NCBI GenBank assembly: GCA_021845665.1
Contig: JAJZVO010000041.1
Coordinates: 1-37,751, forward strand
Direction of reading: 5' to 3'
Source of the DNA: Bacteroidota bacterium
Lineage (GTDB): Bacteria > Bacteroidota > Ignavibacteria > Kryptoniales > JAKASW01
DNA: 37,751 nucleotides
Shown one piece after another: positions 25,883 through 34,261 of the stretch; the first letter of the stretch is position 1; every line of letters begins with the position of its first letter. Position numbers and translations under genes: made by a program. The notes under the pieces were generated by a model that was given only the letters and a program-made list of their open reading frames with translations, ran no database searches and was not told where the DNA came from.

Positions 25883-27346
25883 ATGAGTAACGACGATTTT
25901 GATTTCACATTCGACGACGAAGAGTACGACGAATTTGAAAAGCGTAACATCAATGAAGAAATAAAGCGTCTCCGAAAAGAGGAGCCAACCTTTTCGAGCA
26001 TCGCAGCGCTCGAGGAAATAATCGATTACTTCATGAGTCAGGACAAGTACGAAGATGCCTTGTTCTTCGCCAACAAATTGATTTCCGTAATGCCGGTCAG
26101 TTCGGAAAATTGGTTCCGCCGGGGGGAGATACATGAAACTCTGGGCAAATTTGAGGAGGCACTGGAGGATTACTCGAAGGCCTTGGAGTTCAATCCGATT
26201 GAGGTCGATGCCTTGATCGGCAGGTCCAGCTGCCTCCAGATGCTCGACAGGTTCGAAGAAGCACTGGATAGCATCGAGCGTGCGCTGGCACTTGATCCAG
26301 GAAGTTATGAGGCTCTCATGAACCAGGGGGTGATCCTTGAGAAACTTGCCAGGTACGAGGAAGCCTCGAAGGTGTTCAAGTATCTAACCGAACTCGATTC
26401 GGGCGACAAGGACGCGTGGTTCGAGCTCGCATACTGCTACGACTACCTCGACGAGCCCGATAAATCACTAAAATGTTACGACAAGGTCATAGAATTTGAT
26501 CCTTACAATCACCGCGCCTGGTATAACCGCGGCATCTCTCTGAACGCCCTGGGGAAATACCAGACCGCCGTCGAAAGTTACGAGATGGCGATCGCAATCG
26601 ACGAGAAATTCAGCGCCGCCTGGTATAACAGAAGCAACGCGCTGCTGAGCATGGGCAAACTCAGGGAAGCCATTGAGAGTTATAAAACCACACTGAAATA
26701 TGAGCCTAAGGATGTCGCGTCCTGGCACAACATGGCGACAGCCTATGAGGAGCTTGGAGAATACAAGGATGCTGTAAGGTGTTACGGGGAGGCATTGAAG
26801 ATCGATCCGGCCCACGTTGAGTCACTTTTTGGCCGGGCGGTTTGCTACGATGCCATGAGTATGTACCGGAAGGCATTAAGCGATTTCACTAAGGCGGCTG
26901 AACTCAACCCAGCTGATCCGGATATTTGGCACGCCCGGGGCGACGTCGAGTTTACGCTGGATATGTTCGATGCGTCAGTTGCGAGCTACCGCAGGGTTAT
27001 CGATCTCCAGCCGGATAATGTCGATGGCTGGCTCGACCTCGCGGATGCTCTCAGCGAATGCGGTTCATACCAGGAAGCCTTAACAGCATACAACAGGGTC
27101 ATAACGATGTCGCCTGACTGGAGCGAGGCTTACTATCAGAAATGCAAATGTTGTCTGCAAACCGGCTTATTCCAGGAGGCTATTGAGAGTGCCAAGCGAT
27201 CCCTGGAACTAGAACCCCATAAGATAAATACGTTCTTCCAGGATTTCGGGCAGATCCAGCATTCAAATCCTGAAATATTAGTTAAGTTTGTCTTTCCTGT
27301 TTACGAATGGCTGGTCAATGAAAAAAAATATAAAGACGCACGCTAA
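25883..27346 (+). CDS. cytoplasmic tetratricopeptide-repeat protein
   Basis: A 487-aa protein built of about a dozen consecutive canonical TPRs (34-residue units such as AWYNRGISLNALGKYQTAVESYEMAIAIDE). The ATG at 25883 is preferred over an in-frame TTG at 25832, because AGAGG lies 7 nt upstream and the protein then begins with a strongly acidic stretch (DDFDFTFDDEEYDEFE). No signal peptide or membrane segment is present. TPR arrays of this length bind partner proteins or peptides; the partner is unknown. It overlaps the aroE start by 29 nt, so both are likely cotranscribed. Confidence 0.9.
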   Translation: MSNDDFDFTFDDEEYDEFEKRNINEEIKRLRKEEPTFSSIAALEEIIDYFMSQDKYEDALFFANKLISVMPVSSENWFRRGEIHETLGKFEEALEDYSKALEFNPIEVDALIGRSSCLQMLDRFEEALDSIERALALDPGSYEALMNQGVILEKLARYEEASKVFKYLTELDSGDKDAWFELAYCYDYLDEPDKSLKCYDKVIEFDPYNHRAWYNRGISLNALGKYQTAVESYEMAIAIDEKFSAAWYNRSNALLSMGKLREAIESYKTTLKYEPKDVASWHNMATAYEELGEYKDAVRCYGEALKIDPAHVESLFGRAVCYDAMSMYRKALSDFTKAAELNPADPDIWHARGDVEFTLDMFDASVASYRRVIDLQPDNVDGWLDLADALSECGSYQEALTAYNRVITMSPDWSEAYYQKCKCCLQTGLFQEAIESAKRSLELEPHKINTFFQDFGQIQHSNPEILVKFVFPVYEWLVNEKKYKDAR

Positions 27347-28253
27347 GTTAGTCGGCATCATCGGGCATCCGATAGTACATAGTTGGTCGCCTGCAATTCA
27401 TCAGACTGCTTTCAAGTTTACGAAACAGAATTATGAATACGCGGCGTTTGACGTTCTCCCGAAGAATTTGAGAGATGCGATGAAAGGTCTCCTTGCCCTT
27501 GGAATAGTCGGATGCAATGTCACAGTTCCGCACAAGGAGGCAGTAATCGAGTTTCTCGATGAGATTTCTGCCGATGCTAGGCTTGTTGGCGCGGTAAATA
27601 CTGTGTACGTAGAAAATGAAATGCTCGTCGGACACAATACGGATGTGGATGGGGTCGTCGAAGCGCTTAAGCCGTTCAAGGAACAGGTGGCGAACCAGAC
27701 GGTCACCGTTTTCGGCGCAGGCGGCGGAGCGCGCGCAGTAGTTTATTCCTTGATATCCTACTTCAAACCCAGTGAGATTTTTATCGTCAACAGGGATGCT
27801 TCAAGGGCCGAGCTGCTCAAGAAATTCTTTGCCGACTCCCAAAACTATCTCAACATCCGGGTGGATGAGCTTCACAATCTCAATGAAGCCGATGCCATCG
27901 CAAAGAGTAAACTCGTTGTCAATGCTACCTCGGTCGGCATGTTCCCGGAGGTGGGGGAGAGCGTCATGTCGGATGACTCCGCCGACATGGAGGGAAAGAT
28001 TTTCTTCGATTTGGTTTATAATCCTGTTCATACGCAGTTCCTGAAGACCGCACGCAAGAAGAACGCAATCATAGTCAGCGGGCTTGAGATGCTGTACCAT
28101 CAGGCAGCTAAAGCTTTCGAGCTTTGGACGGGGACGTCTATGCCTCTCGATAAGGTCAGGGCTCAACTGGATCGGAAGTTCCTCGATGAGAGCGGGCCGA
28201 AACTGCGCAAGCAGAGGACTCAAAAGAGCGTCGCGGGAGAGGGGCAGACCTGA
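27318..28253 (+). CDS. aroE: shikimate dehydrogenase
   Basis: A 311-aa enzyme reducing 3-dehydroshikimate to shikimate with NADPH. Substrate-binding HSWSPAIH is at 21-28. The catalytic pair is K73 (NVTVPHKE) and D109 (NTDVDG). The cofactor loop GAGGGAR is at 133-139. The ATG at 27318 lies inside the upstream TPR gene (29-nt overlap) and has no clear ribosome-binding site, which suggests translational coupling. The C-terminal ~30 residues are rich in Lys/Arg/Gln and extend past the usual end of the family. With aroF in the same window it serves aromatic amino-acid synthesis, though in a separate operon. Confidence 0.94.
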   Translation: MKKNIKTHAKLVGIIGHPIVHSWSPAIHQTAFKFTKQNYEYAAFDVLPKNLRDAMKGLLALGIVGCNVTVPHKEAVIEFLDEISADARLVGAVNTVYVENEMLVGHNTDVDGVVEALKPFKEQVANQTVTVFGAGGGARAVVYSLISYFKPSEIFIVNRDASRAELLKKFFADSQNYLNIRVDELHNLNEADAIAKSKLVVNATSVGMFPEVGESVMSDDSADMEGKIFFDLVYNPVHTQFLKTARKKNAIIVSGLEMLYHQAAKAFELWTGTSMPLDKVRAQLDRKFLDESGPKLRKQRTQKSVAGEGQT

Positions 28254-28275
28254 GGTTCAACAAGCCGCAGGTTTA

Positions 28276-28626
28276 CTAAAGAGAATCTTTCTTCTTTCTT
28301 TCCAAAAGAGCGCTTATGACAAGAAGCGCGTCATCGACAGGGGCCGCCGAGACGTTTGCCTCACGACCCGAGGAAACACTCGTCATCAGGCGGGTCGCAG
28401 CCCGGCGAACATCATCCGGCATACCTGCCGACTCGGCGACCATCTTCAGACACTGGATTGAGCTCAACGACTCACCGTTTGTCCCCGTGTAACCGGAAGC
28501 ATTGAAGGCCTTTGCTGCCGCTCGCCTGGCGCAGACGCGGGCTTTCCCGCGGTTACCGTCACGTTCCGCTTCGCGTGCCATCCCAAGCTCGGCTTCAATT
28601 TCTTCTTGCAGAACCATTCGTCCCAT
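28276..28626 (-). CDS. small HEPN-like helical protein
   Basis: A 116-aa predicted all-helical protein. The block EEIEAELGMAREAERDGNRGKARVCARRAAAKAF, followed by SSIQCLKMVAES, resembles HEPN-type or related small helical proteins; the resemblance is by pattern only. No RxxxxH RNase motif is seen. Its start overlaps the uvrA 3' end by 32 nt (or 23 nt if Met4 at 28617 is used), so it is probably translated from the uvrA transcript. Function unknown; a link to repair would rest on neighbourhood alone. Confidence 0.7.
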   Translation of the reverse strand: MGRMVLQEEIEAELGMAREAERDGNRGKARVCARRAAAKAFNASGYTGTNGESLSSIQCLKMVAESAGMPDDVRRAATRLMTSVSSGREANVSAAPVDDALLVISALLERKKKDSL

Positions 28627-31558
28627 TCTTCAGATAGTCGGCCAGAAAGCGGCCGGTGTATGAGCCTTTCGATTTAATGATCGTTTCAGGTGGACCTTGC
28701 GCAACTATCCTTCCTCCACCTTCACCCCCCTCCGGGCCGAGGTCGATGATCCAGTCTGCGCACTTGATAACATCGAGGTTGTGCTCAACGATGAGCACGG
28801 TGTTTCCTCTGTCGACGAGTTTGTGGAGTAGGTCGAGAAGTATCCTTATGTCTTCAAAGTGGAGTCCGGTAGTCGGCTCGTCAAGTATGTAAAGTGTCTT
28901 GCCTGTGGCTACCTTGGAAAGTTCCGTCGCAAGTTTCACTCGCTGTGCTTCTCCTCCGGAGAGCGTCGTGGATGACTGACCGAGACGCAGATAGCCGAGT
29001 CCGACGTCCACCATCGTCTGCAGTTTTCTTCTTATGGAGGGAATATCTTCGAACAGATGCGATGCCTCCTCGACAGTCAGTTCGAGAACGTCTGCGATGC
29101 TCTTCCCCTTGTATTTCACATCGAGAGTCGCGGCGCTGAATCTTTTTCCGTTACAGACTTCGCATTTGACGTACACATCAGGGAGGAAGCTCATTTCTAT
29201 CTTTCTCATCCCGTCTCCCTCGCAAGCCGGGCAGCGCCCTTCCTGAACGTTGAACGAAAACCTCCCCGGACGGTAACCTCTTAGTTTGGATTCGGGGAGC
29301 TGCGAGAACAAGTCCCTGATCGCCGTGAATACTCCGACATAGGTCGCCGGATTGGAGCGCGGAGTCCTGCCGATCGGCGACTGGTCGACGTCGACGACTT
29401 TGTCGATCAGCTCCATCCCCGATATTTCCCCGTAGGGAAGGGGTTGATCAGACATCCTGTAGAAACGTTTCCCGAGTATTCTGTACAGCGTGTCGTTGAT
29501 AAGCGTCGATTTGCCTGATCCGCTCACCCCGGTAACGCAGACTAAGAGGCCTATCGGAAATTTCACATCGACGCTCTTCAGATTGTTTCCAGAAGCTCCC
29601 TTCAGATACAGGAATGCATCGTTCGGCTTTCTCAGGAGTTCCTTAGGTCTTACCGGGATCTCCTTTTCATCGCGCAGGTAGGCCGCAGTCAGCGATTCCT
29701 CTTTTTCGGAAAGGAGTTCCTGCAGCGTTCCTGATTTCACAACATGCCCGCCATGCTCGCCCGCACCGGGACCGAGGTCCACGATGTAATCGGCGTTCTC
29801 CATCGTCTCGCGGTCATGTTCGACGACTATGACGGTGTTGCCGAGATCCCGGAGGGACTTTAACGATTCGATGAGGCGGACGTTGTCGCGCTGATGCAGC
29901 CCGATGGAGGGTTCGTCAATCACGTAAAGTACACCTGTGAGCTGCGAGCCGATTTGAGTGGCCAGCCTGATCCGTTGCGATTCTCCCCCGGATAGAGTCC
30001 CGGAGGGCCGGTTGAGATTGAGATAGTCCAATCCGACGTTTAGAAGAAATTTCAGCCGCGTTCTGATCTCGTGCAGTATTGGCTGGGCAATCTTTAGACT
30101 TCGCTTTGGAAGAGTCAGTCTATCCATCGCACTGCTAACCTTGTCTATGGAATTCTTGACAACCGAGTCGATGATCGTTTCGGTCCCGTCGCTGTCGATT
30201 ACCCTGACGAACCGGCTCTCCGGTCTCAACCTCGTTCCGGCACAGGTCTTACATTCCGTGAATGGGAGATGCGCCTCGATCTCTTCCGCATCCTTTCCAA
30301 AGTAGACCTCAAAGTCGAGCTGTTTGAGCATCGGGACGAGTCCTTCGAACTTATTGTTCAGATTCGAAATAGACACTCCGGCAAAACTGATCCCCTTTTT
30401 GCCCGCCTTTTGGTTTTTTCCGTAGAAAATTAAATCACGTACGGTGGAGCTGAACTGCTCGAAAGGAGTATTCGTATTCACCGAATGCGGTTCGAGAAGG
30501 CTGTTTAGCATGCTCAATAGGAAGAAATCGTCTCTCTTCGGGAAGATCAAAGCGCCTTCGGCAATCGACATTTTGGGATCGACTATGATCGCTTCCGGAG
30601 TGATGTCGCGGCTGAGGCCGGTTCCGCCACAGGTACGGCACATGCCAAATTTCGAGTTGAAGGAGAATGAATTTGGTGCCAGGTCGGGATAGCTGGCACC
30701 ACACTTCGGGCAGGACCTGAGGCGGCTGAAAAAAGTATCTTTCCTCGTTTCGTTGTCTTGAATTATTATTGTCCCCGATCCTCGTTCGAGCCCGAGCTTA
30801 AGGGACTCGCGAAGCCGCGACGATGACTTCGCCTGCATCTTCAGCTTGTCCACGACAAGCTCGATGTTATGCGTCCCATACCGCGATACTTCCATCCCTT
30901 CCTGAATGTCCTTAAGGACGCCGTCCACCCTCGCTTGTATGAAACCTTCCGACATCAACTCGCGAAACAGCTCCCGGTAGTGCCCCTTTCTCCCAACCAC
31001 CAGCGGAGCGAGAAGTATAATGTTGCGGCCGTTGAAGTCCCGCATGATCGCCTGGTGAATCTGGTCGGGGGTCTGTTGCTGAACGGGTATGTCGCAGTTG
31101 ACGCAAAATTGTGTGCCCACTTTCGCAAAGAGCAGCCTGACGTAATCGTAAATCTCCGTTACGGTCCCGACTGAAGAATGAGGATTGGTACTGATCGTTT
31201 TTTGCTCGATGGCCACAGAAGGGCTGAGACCTTCGATCAAATCGACGTCGGGACGTTCAAGTATCTGCAGGAACTGGCGTGCGTAGGCCATCATGGTTTC
31301 CAGATAACGTCTCTGTCCTTCCGCATATATCGTGTCGAAGGCGAGCGAGGACTTGCCGCTCCCGCTCAGTCCGGTGATGACTATGAACTTCTCCCGTGGA
31401 AGATCCAGATCTATGGATTTGAGATTGTGCTGTCGTGCACCTCGAATCACTATGTTGTCCAAAGCATTCTTTGGAACGTCGCCTGATGTCTTTTTCATCC
31501 GAGTCCTGAATTTATTCTCGATCCCCTCCAATTTCAATCCAGTATCTGTTGCCTTCAT
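28595..31558 (-). CDS. uvrA: excinuclease ABC subunit A
   Basis: Damage-recognition ATPase of nucleotide excision repair. Two ABC modules are present: Walker A GLSGSGKSS at 63-71 and GVSGSGKST in the second half, with signatures LSGGESQR and LSGGEAQR and both Walker B regions (IDEPSIGLH, LDEPTTGLH). The zinc-finger cysteines are intact (CPKCG...CRTCGG and CPACEGDG...CEVCNG). The 987-aa length counts from ATG 31558. An internal ATG at 31498 (residue 21) with an AGGA just upstream would give the more usual ~967 aa. The small helical gene overlaps its 3' end. Confidence 0.96.
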   Translation of the reverse strand: MKATDTGLKLEGIENKFRTRMKKTSGDVPKNALDNIVIRGARQHNLKSIDLDLPREKFIVITGLSGSGKSSLAFDTIYAEGQRRYLETMMAYARQFLQILERPDVDLIEGLSPSVAIEQKTISTNPHSSVGTVTEIYDYVRLLFAKVGTQFCVNCDIPVQQQTPDQIHQAIMRDFNGRNIILLAPLVVGRKGHYRELFRELMSEGFIQARVDGVLKDIQEGMEVSRYGTHNIELVVDKLKMQAKSSSRLRESLKLGLERGSGTIIIQDNETRKDTFFSRLRSCPKCGASYPDLAPNSFSFNSKFGMCRTCGGTGLSRDITPEAIIVDPKMSIAEGALIFPKRDDFFLLSMLNSLLEPHSVNTNTPFEQFSSTVRDLIFYGKNQKAGKKGISFAGVSISNLNNKFEGLVPMLKQLDFEVYFGKDAEEIEAHLPFTECKTCAGTRLRPESRFVRVIDSDGTETIIDSVVKNSIDKVSSAMDRLTLPKRSLKIAQPILHEIRTRLKFLLNVGLDYLNLNRPSGTLSGGESQRIRLATQIGSQLTGVLYVIDEPSIGLHQRDNVRLIESLKSLRDLGNTVIVVEHDRETMENADYIVDLGPGAGEHGGHVVKSGTLQELLSEKEESLTAAYLRDEKEIPVRPKELLRKPNDAFLYLKGASGNNLKSVDVKFPIGLLVCVTGVSGSGKSTLINDTLYRILGKRFYRMSDQPLPYGEISGMELIDKVVDVDQSPIGRTPRSNPATYVGVFTAIRDLFSQLPESKLRGYRPGRFSFNVQEGRCPACEGDGMRKIEMSFLPDVYVKCEVCNGKRFSAATLDVKYKGKSIADVLELTVEEASHLFEDIPSIRRKLQTMVDVGLGYLRLGQSSTTLSGGEAQRVKLATELSKVATGKTLYILDEPTTGLHFEDIRILLDLLHKLVDRGNTVLIVEHNLDVIKCADWIIDLGPEGGEGGGRIVAQGPPETIIKSKGSYTGRFLADYLKNGTNGSARRN

Positions 31559-31594
31559 GCGTCTCGGATGTCCTCAATTCCTTTTTCCGCCAGC

Positions 31595-31609
31595 TCCACG
31601 GCGCGTGGA
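31595..31609. promoter_or_regulatory. palindrome in the uvrA/ATP-grasp intergenic region
   Basis: TCCACG-GCG-CGTGGA, a perfect 6-bp dyad about 37 nt upstream of uvrA and just before a plus-strand TTGACT. It could be an operator shared by the divergent genes. It does not match the known gamma-proteobacterial or Bacillus LexA boxes. Confidence 0.3.
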
Positions 31610-31614
31610 AGCGT

Positions 31615-31645
31615 TTGACTAACTGAGACGAAACATTCTTAAATT
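31615..31645 (+). promoter_or_regulatory. candidate promoter for the ATP-grasp gene
   Basis: TTGACT at 31615-31620 and TAAATT at 31640-31645 with a 19-nt spacer (18 nt if TTAAAT is used). The predicted start lies only a few bases before the ATG at 31655, so the leader would be very short. Confidence 0.3.
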
Positions 31646-31654
31646 ATCATCCGT

Positions 31655-32578
31655 ATGGAAACGCTCGATTGCGCGGTTATCTACGAATGGGAATACGATA
31701 ATGATTTCGTCTCCATATTGTCTGGCAAGCTGACGGCGCTGGGCATACCGCATAGAGTCTTCCACGCCGCCGAGCTTAAGGGCGTCCTCGCGCAGGTCAG
31801 GGAGAAGGATCTGCACTTCAGCTGCGTGCTGGATCGCGCCTCGGACGTCGACGACGATGCAGAGGCTCTCGTCAGTATCTTGAGGCGGAGAGGAGCTTGT
31901 ATCGTAAACGACCCGGTCGAGATACGCCACGCGTCAGATAAGGCTTCCATGCATCTCGAGTTCATAACGGCAGGGATTTACGTACCATATACCATTATCA
32001 TTTCTCCCTATAACGCACAGAGAGAAGTCAAGCTAAGTATCGGCGAACTGGCTCGGCTGGGACGTCCGTTCATTATCAAGCCGGCCAACACTACCGGCGG
32101 GGGAATAGGAGTAGTCACTGGTGCGGAGGGCCTCCAGGAGGTTATCGAGACCAGAAAGCATCACAAAGACGACAAATATCTGTTGCAGAAAAAGATCGAG
32201 CCCGTTCGTACGAATGGGCGCCGTGCCTGGTTCAGACCCTTCTACGTTTTCGGAAATGTCGTTATCTGCTGGTGGGACGATCAAACTCACCTTTACCATC
32301 AAGCGACGGGAGAAGAGATATCTCAGCTTGCGTTGAAAGAAGTTGAAAAAATCGTTAAGAAGATATACGGCGTCTGCAAGCTGGAATTCTTTTCGACAGA
32401 AATTGCGTTGGATGAAGAGGGAAAATTTATCGTCATAGATTATGTCAATGAGATGTGTGATATGAGAATAAAGTCGAAGCATTTCGACGGCGTGCCCGAT
32501 ACGGTTGTCGAAGAAATCACCGCACGATTAGCTGTCGGGATAAGGGAACTGCTGGAGCATTGGAAACAGACATCGTGA
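31655..32578 (+). CDS. ATP-grasp domain protein
   Basis: A 307-aa protein with the ATP-grasp pattern. RPFIIKPANTTGGGIGV is the lysine plus glycine-rich loop that binds ATP, DKYLLQKKIEP the hinge region, and KLEFFSTEIALDEEGKFIVIDYVNEMCDMR holds the Mg-binding Glu/Asn residues. The fold is RimK/D-Ala-D-Ala-ligase-like, so it should join a carboxylate to an amine or thiol. The substrates cannot be told. No ribosome-binding site is obvious, and the leader is short. Its end overlaps the start of the nuclease gene. There is no partner biosynthetic gene next to it, so its pathway is open. Confidence 0.85.
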   Translation: METLDCAVIYEWEYDNDFVSILSGKLTALGIPHRVFHAAELKGVLAQVREKDLHFSCVLDRASDVDDDAEALVSILRRRGACIVNDPVEIRHASDKASMHLEFITAGIYVPYTIIISPYNAQREVKLSIGELARLGRPFIIKPANTTGGGIGVVTGAEGLQEVIETRKHHKDDKYLLQKKIEPVRTNGRRAWFRPFYVFGNVVICWWDDQTHLYHQATGEEISQLALKEVEKIVKKIYGVCKLEFFSTEIALDEEGKFIVIDYVNEMCDMRIKSKHFDGVPDTVVEEITARLAVGIRELLEHWKQTS

Positions 32579-33993
32579 TATCCGACCAAGTCACTGAATA
32601 TGAAGACGACTTCAATGATGCGGTTTTTTCCGTTGTCGACATAGAAACTACCGGTGCTATGGCGGCAAACGAGCGCATTATCGAGTTCGCAGCTTACAGG
32701 GTATGCAAAGGAAAAATAGTCGACCAATATTCCACGCTCGTGAATCCCGGTAGGCACATCCCGAATTTCATTCGAAACATGACTGGTATAACCAATGAAA
32801 TGGTTTACGGTGCGCCACAGTTCAAGGACGTCGCTCTCCCTATCAGCAGGTTCCTTGCCGGATCAATCTTTGTAGCCCACAATTCTCAATTCGATTATGC
32901 TTTCGTCCGGGGTGAAATGGAGAAAGCAGGGTTCGGATTGGATATACCGCAGCTGTGTACCCGAAAACTCAGCTCAAGGGTCTTCCCACAACTTCCGAGA
33001 AAAGCGCTTGATCAGGTTTGCCACCACCTCGGCATTAAAATCAGTGGGCGTCATCGCGCCTATGGCGACGCAAGGGCGACGGCACATCTGTTAATTGAGC
33101 TGCTGGAATTCGTAAGGGAAAGGCATGAAGTAGTTACTCTGGAGGAGCTTCTCAGTTTTCAAAATGCACCTCACCGCATCGACAGACACAGGAACCAGAA
33201 CGTCTTCAAGTCGGCGATGAAAGCGGCTCCAAATGTTCCTGGCGTTTATTTGGTCCATGATTCCGATGATGAGATCATCTACGTCGGTAAGGCGAAGAAC
33301 CTGAAACTCAGGATGGCTTCATACCTGACTGAGAACGCGAGAGACGCCGCGAAGGTTCGCAAGATGCTCGGCGCCGCCCGGAGGCTCGAGTGGGAAGAGA
33401 CTTCGTCGGAACTCAGTGCCTTCCTCAGGGAGGTCCAGCTCATCCGGCGGCACCGCCCGCGGTTCAACTCTCAACTCGTGAACTCGAGGCGGTTCCCTTT
33501 TATCAAGCTATCGACCGAGAGAAAGTTCGAAAGGCTCGACCTTGTCTACGAGCTTGGCGAAGAAGGCAGATACTACGGTCCATTTGAGAGCTCGTTCATC
33601 GCCGAGCAAGTCCTTTACGCGGCGGACAAGTATTTCAAGCTTGTGAAATGCGAAAATGATTTTCTTGAGCCATTCGATCCGTGTCTCTATTTCTATATCG
33701 ACAGGTGTGCCGCACCTTGCAGGGGAGAAATCACTACCGAGAGTTATAATCTCGAAGTCGAAGCAGCCGAGGAATTCCTCTGCGGCTCGTTCGAGAAACT
33801 GACCGGTGAGCTGCGCATTAGACTCGATGAGTTGTCGAAGAAGCTCGAATTCGAAGATGCGGCCGTCGCACGGGATCTGATTGAGATACTCGAGCGGACA
33901 TCATCAAAACTGCGCCTTCTAAACGGTCCGATAAGTAAGGCCAACTTCATCTGCGGCTGGAAAACCAACGGTATCATTGAATTGTATAGGTGA
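32560..33993 (+). CDS. DEDDh exonuclease fused to GIY-YIG/UVR (UvrC-like) nuclease, N-terminal part
   Basis: Two nuclease modules in one 477-aa protein. An N-terminal DNA polymerase III epsilon-like exonuclease has D27 and E29 (VVDIETTG), D112 (NSQFD), H165 and D170 (GRHRAYGD). A UvrC-type GIY-YIG domain has GVY at 228-230, YVG at 241-243 and R251. A UVR-like helical segment (FEDAAVARDLIEIL) follows near 415-430. Such fusions are known in actinobacteria and others and act in repair. The TTG start at 32560 is used; a GTG at 32575, overlapping the upstream stop as GTGA, is equally possible. The protein stops just after a C-terminal strand (GIIELYR), and the next frame continues it (see next entry). 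Confidence 0.88.
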   Translation: METDIVISDQVTEYEDDFNDAVFSVVDIETTGAMAANERIIEFAAYRVCKGKIVDQYSTLVNPGRHIPNFIRNMTGITNEMVYGAPQFKDVALPISRFLAGSIFVAHNSQFDYAFVRGEMEKAGFGLDIPQLCTRKLSSRVFPQLPRKALDQVCHHLGIKISGRHRAYGDARATAHLLIELLEFVRERHEVVTLEELLSFQNAPHRIDRHRNQNVFKSAMKAAPNVPGVYLVHDSDDEIIYVGKAKNLKLRMASYLTENARDAAKVRKMLGAARRLEWEETSSELSAFLREVQLIRRHRPRFNSQLVNSRRFPFIKLSTERKFERLDLVYELGEEGRYYGPFESSFIAEQVLYAADKYFKLVKCENDFLEPFDPCLYFYIDRCAAPCRGEITTESYNLEVEAAEEFLCGSFEKLTGELRIRLDELSKKLEFEDAAVARDLIEILERTSSKLRLLNGPISKANFICGWKTNGIIELYR

Positions 33994-34238
33994 CCAGCGG
34001 GCTGGTGTCCGGGCCGGTAATGAGCAGTCTGAATGAACTGGAGCAGGCTTTCGATTTCCTGACGAATAGATCGGAGAAAATCACGGGGGATTTCGTCCCA
34101 CTCAGAATTCTCCTGAACTATGCAATGAAGAATCAGACCGGCTTCTTTAAAGTCGACACCGGCAGCAAAGAGGAGGGCGGAGAATTAGTATTCACCAAAA
34201 TAAAAGCCGCCCCCGGATCTTTGCCGGTCGGCGGCTAA
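33990..34238 (+). pseudogene. probable frameshifted C-terminus of the exonuclease/GIY-YIG protein
   Basis: An 82-residue frame starts at a GTG that overlaps the previous stop as GTGA. One extra G in the AGG run at 33988-33990 would fuse the proteins as ELYRVTSGLVSGPV, which reads smoothly as a strand pair. The segment LRILLNYAMKNQTGFFKV then resembles the C-terminal end of this nuclease family as I recall it. No independent ribosome-binding site is evident for the internal ATG at 34020. A genuine small coupled gene is the alternative. Confidence 0.55.
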
Positions 34239-34248
34239 GTAATTTTTT
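34205..34248. terminator. bidirectional terminator after the nuclease gene
   Basis: Stem AGCCGCC/GGCGGCT (34205-34211 with 34230-34236) with a nested CCGG/CCGG pair. It is followed on the plus strand by TTTTTT at 34243-34248 and preceded by AAAATAAAA, which gives a U-run on the minus strand. The stem includes the stop codon region of the upstream frame. Confidence 0.75.
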
Positions 34249-34261
34249 GGATCTGCTCCCT

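Noticed and set aside
28254-28320. Terminator between aroE and the small helical gene
   Set aside because: Only a 4-bp A/T-rich stem was found; not supportable.
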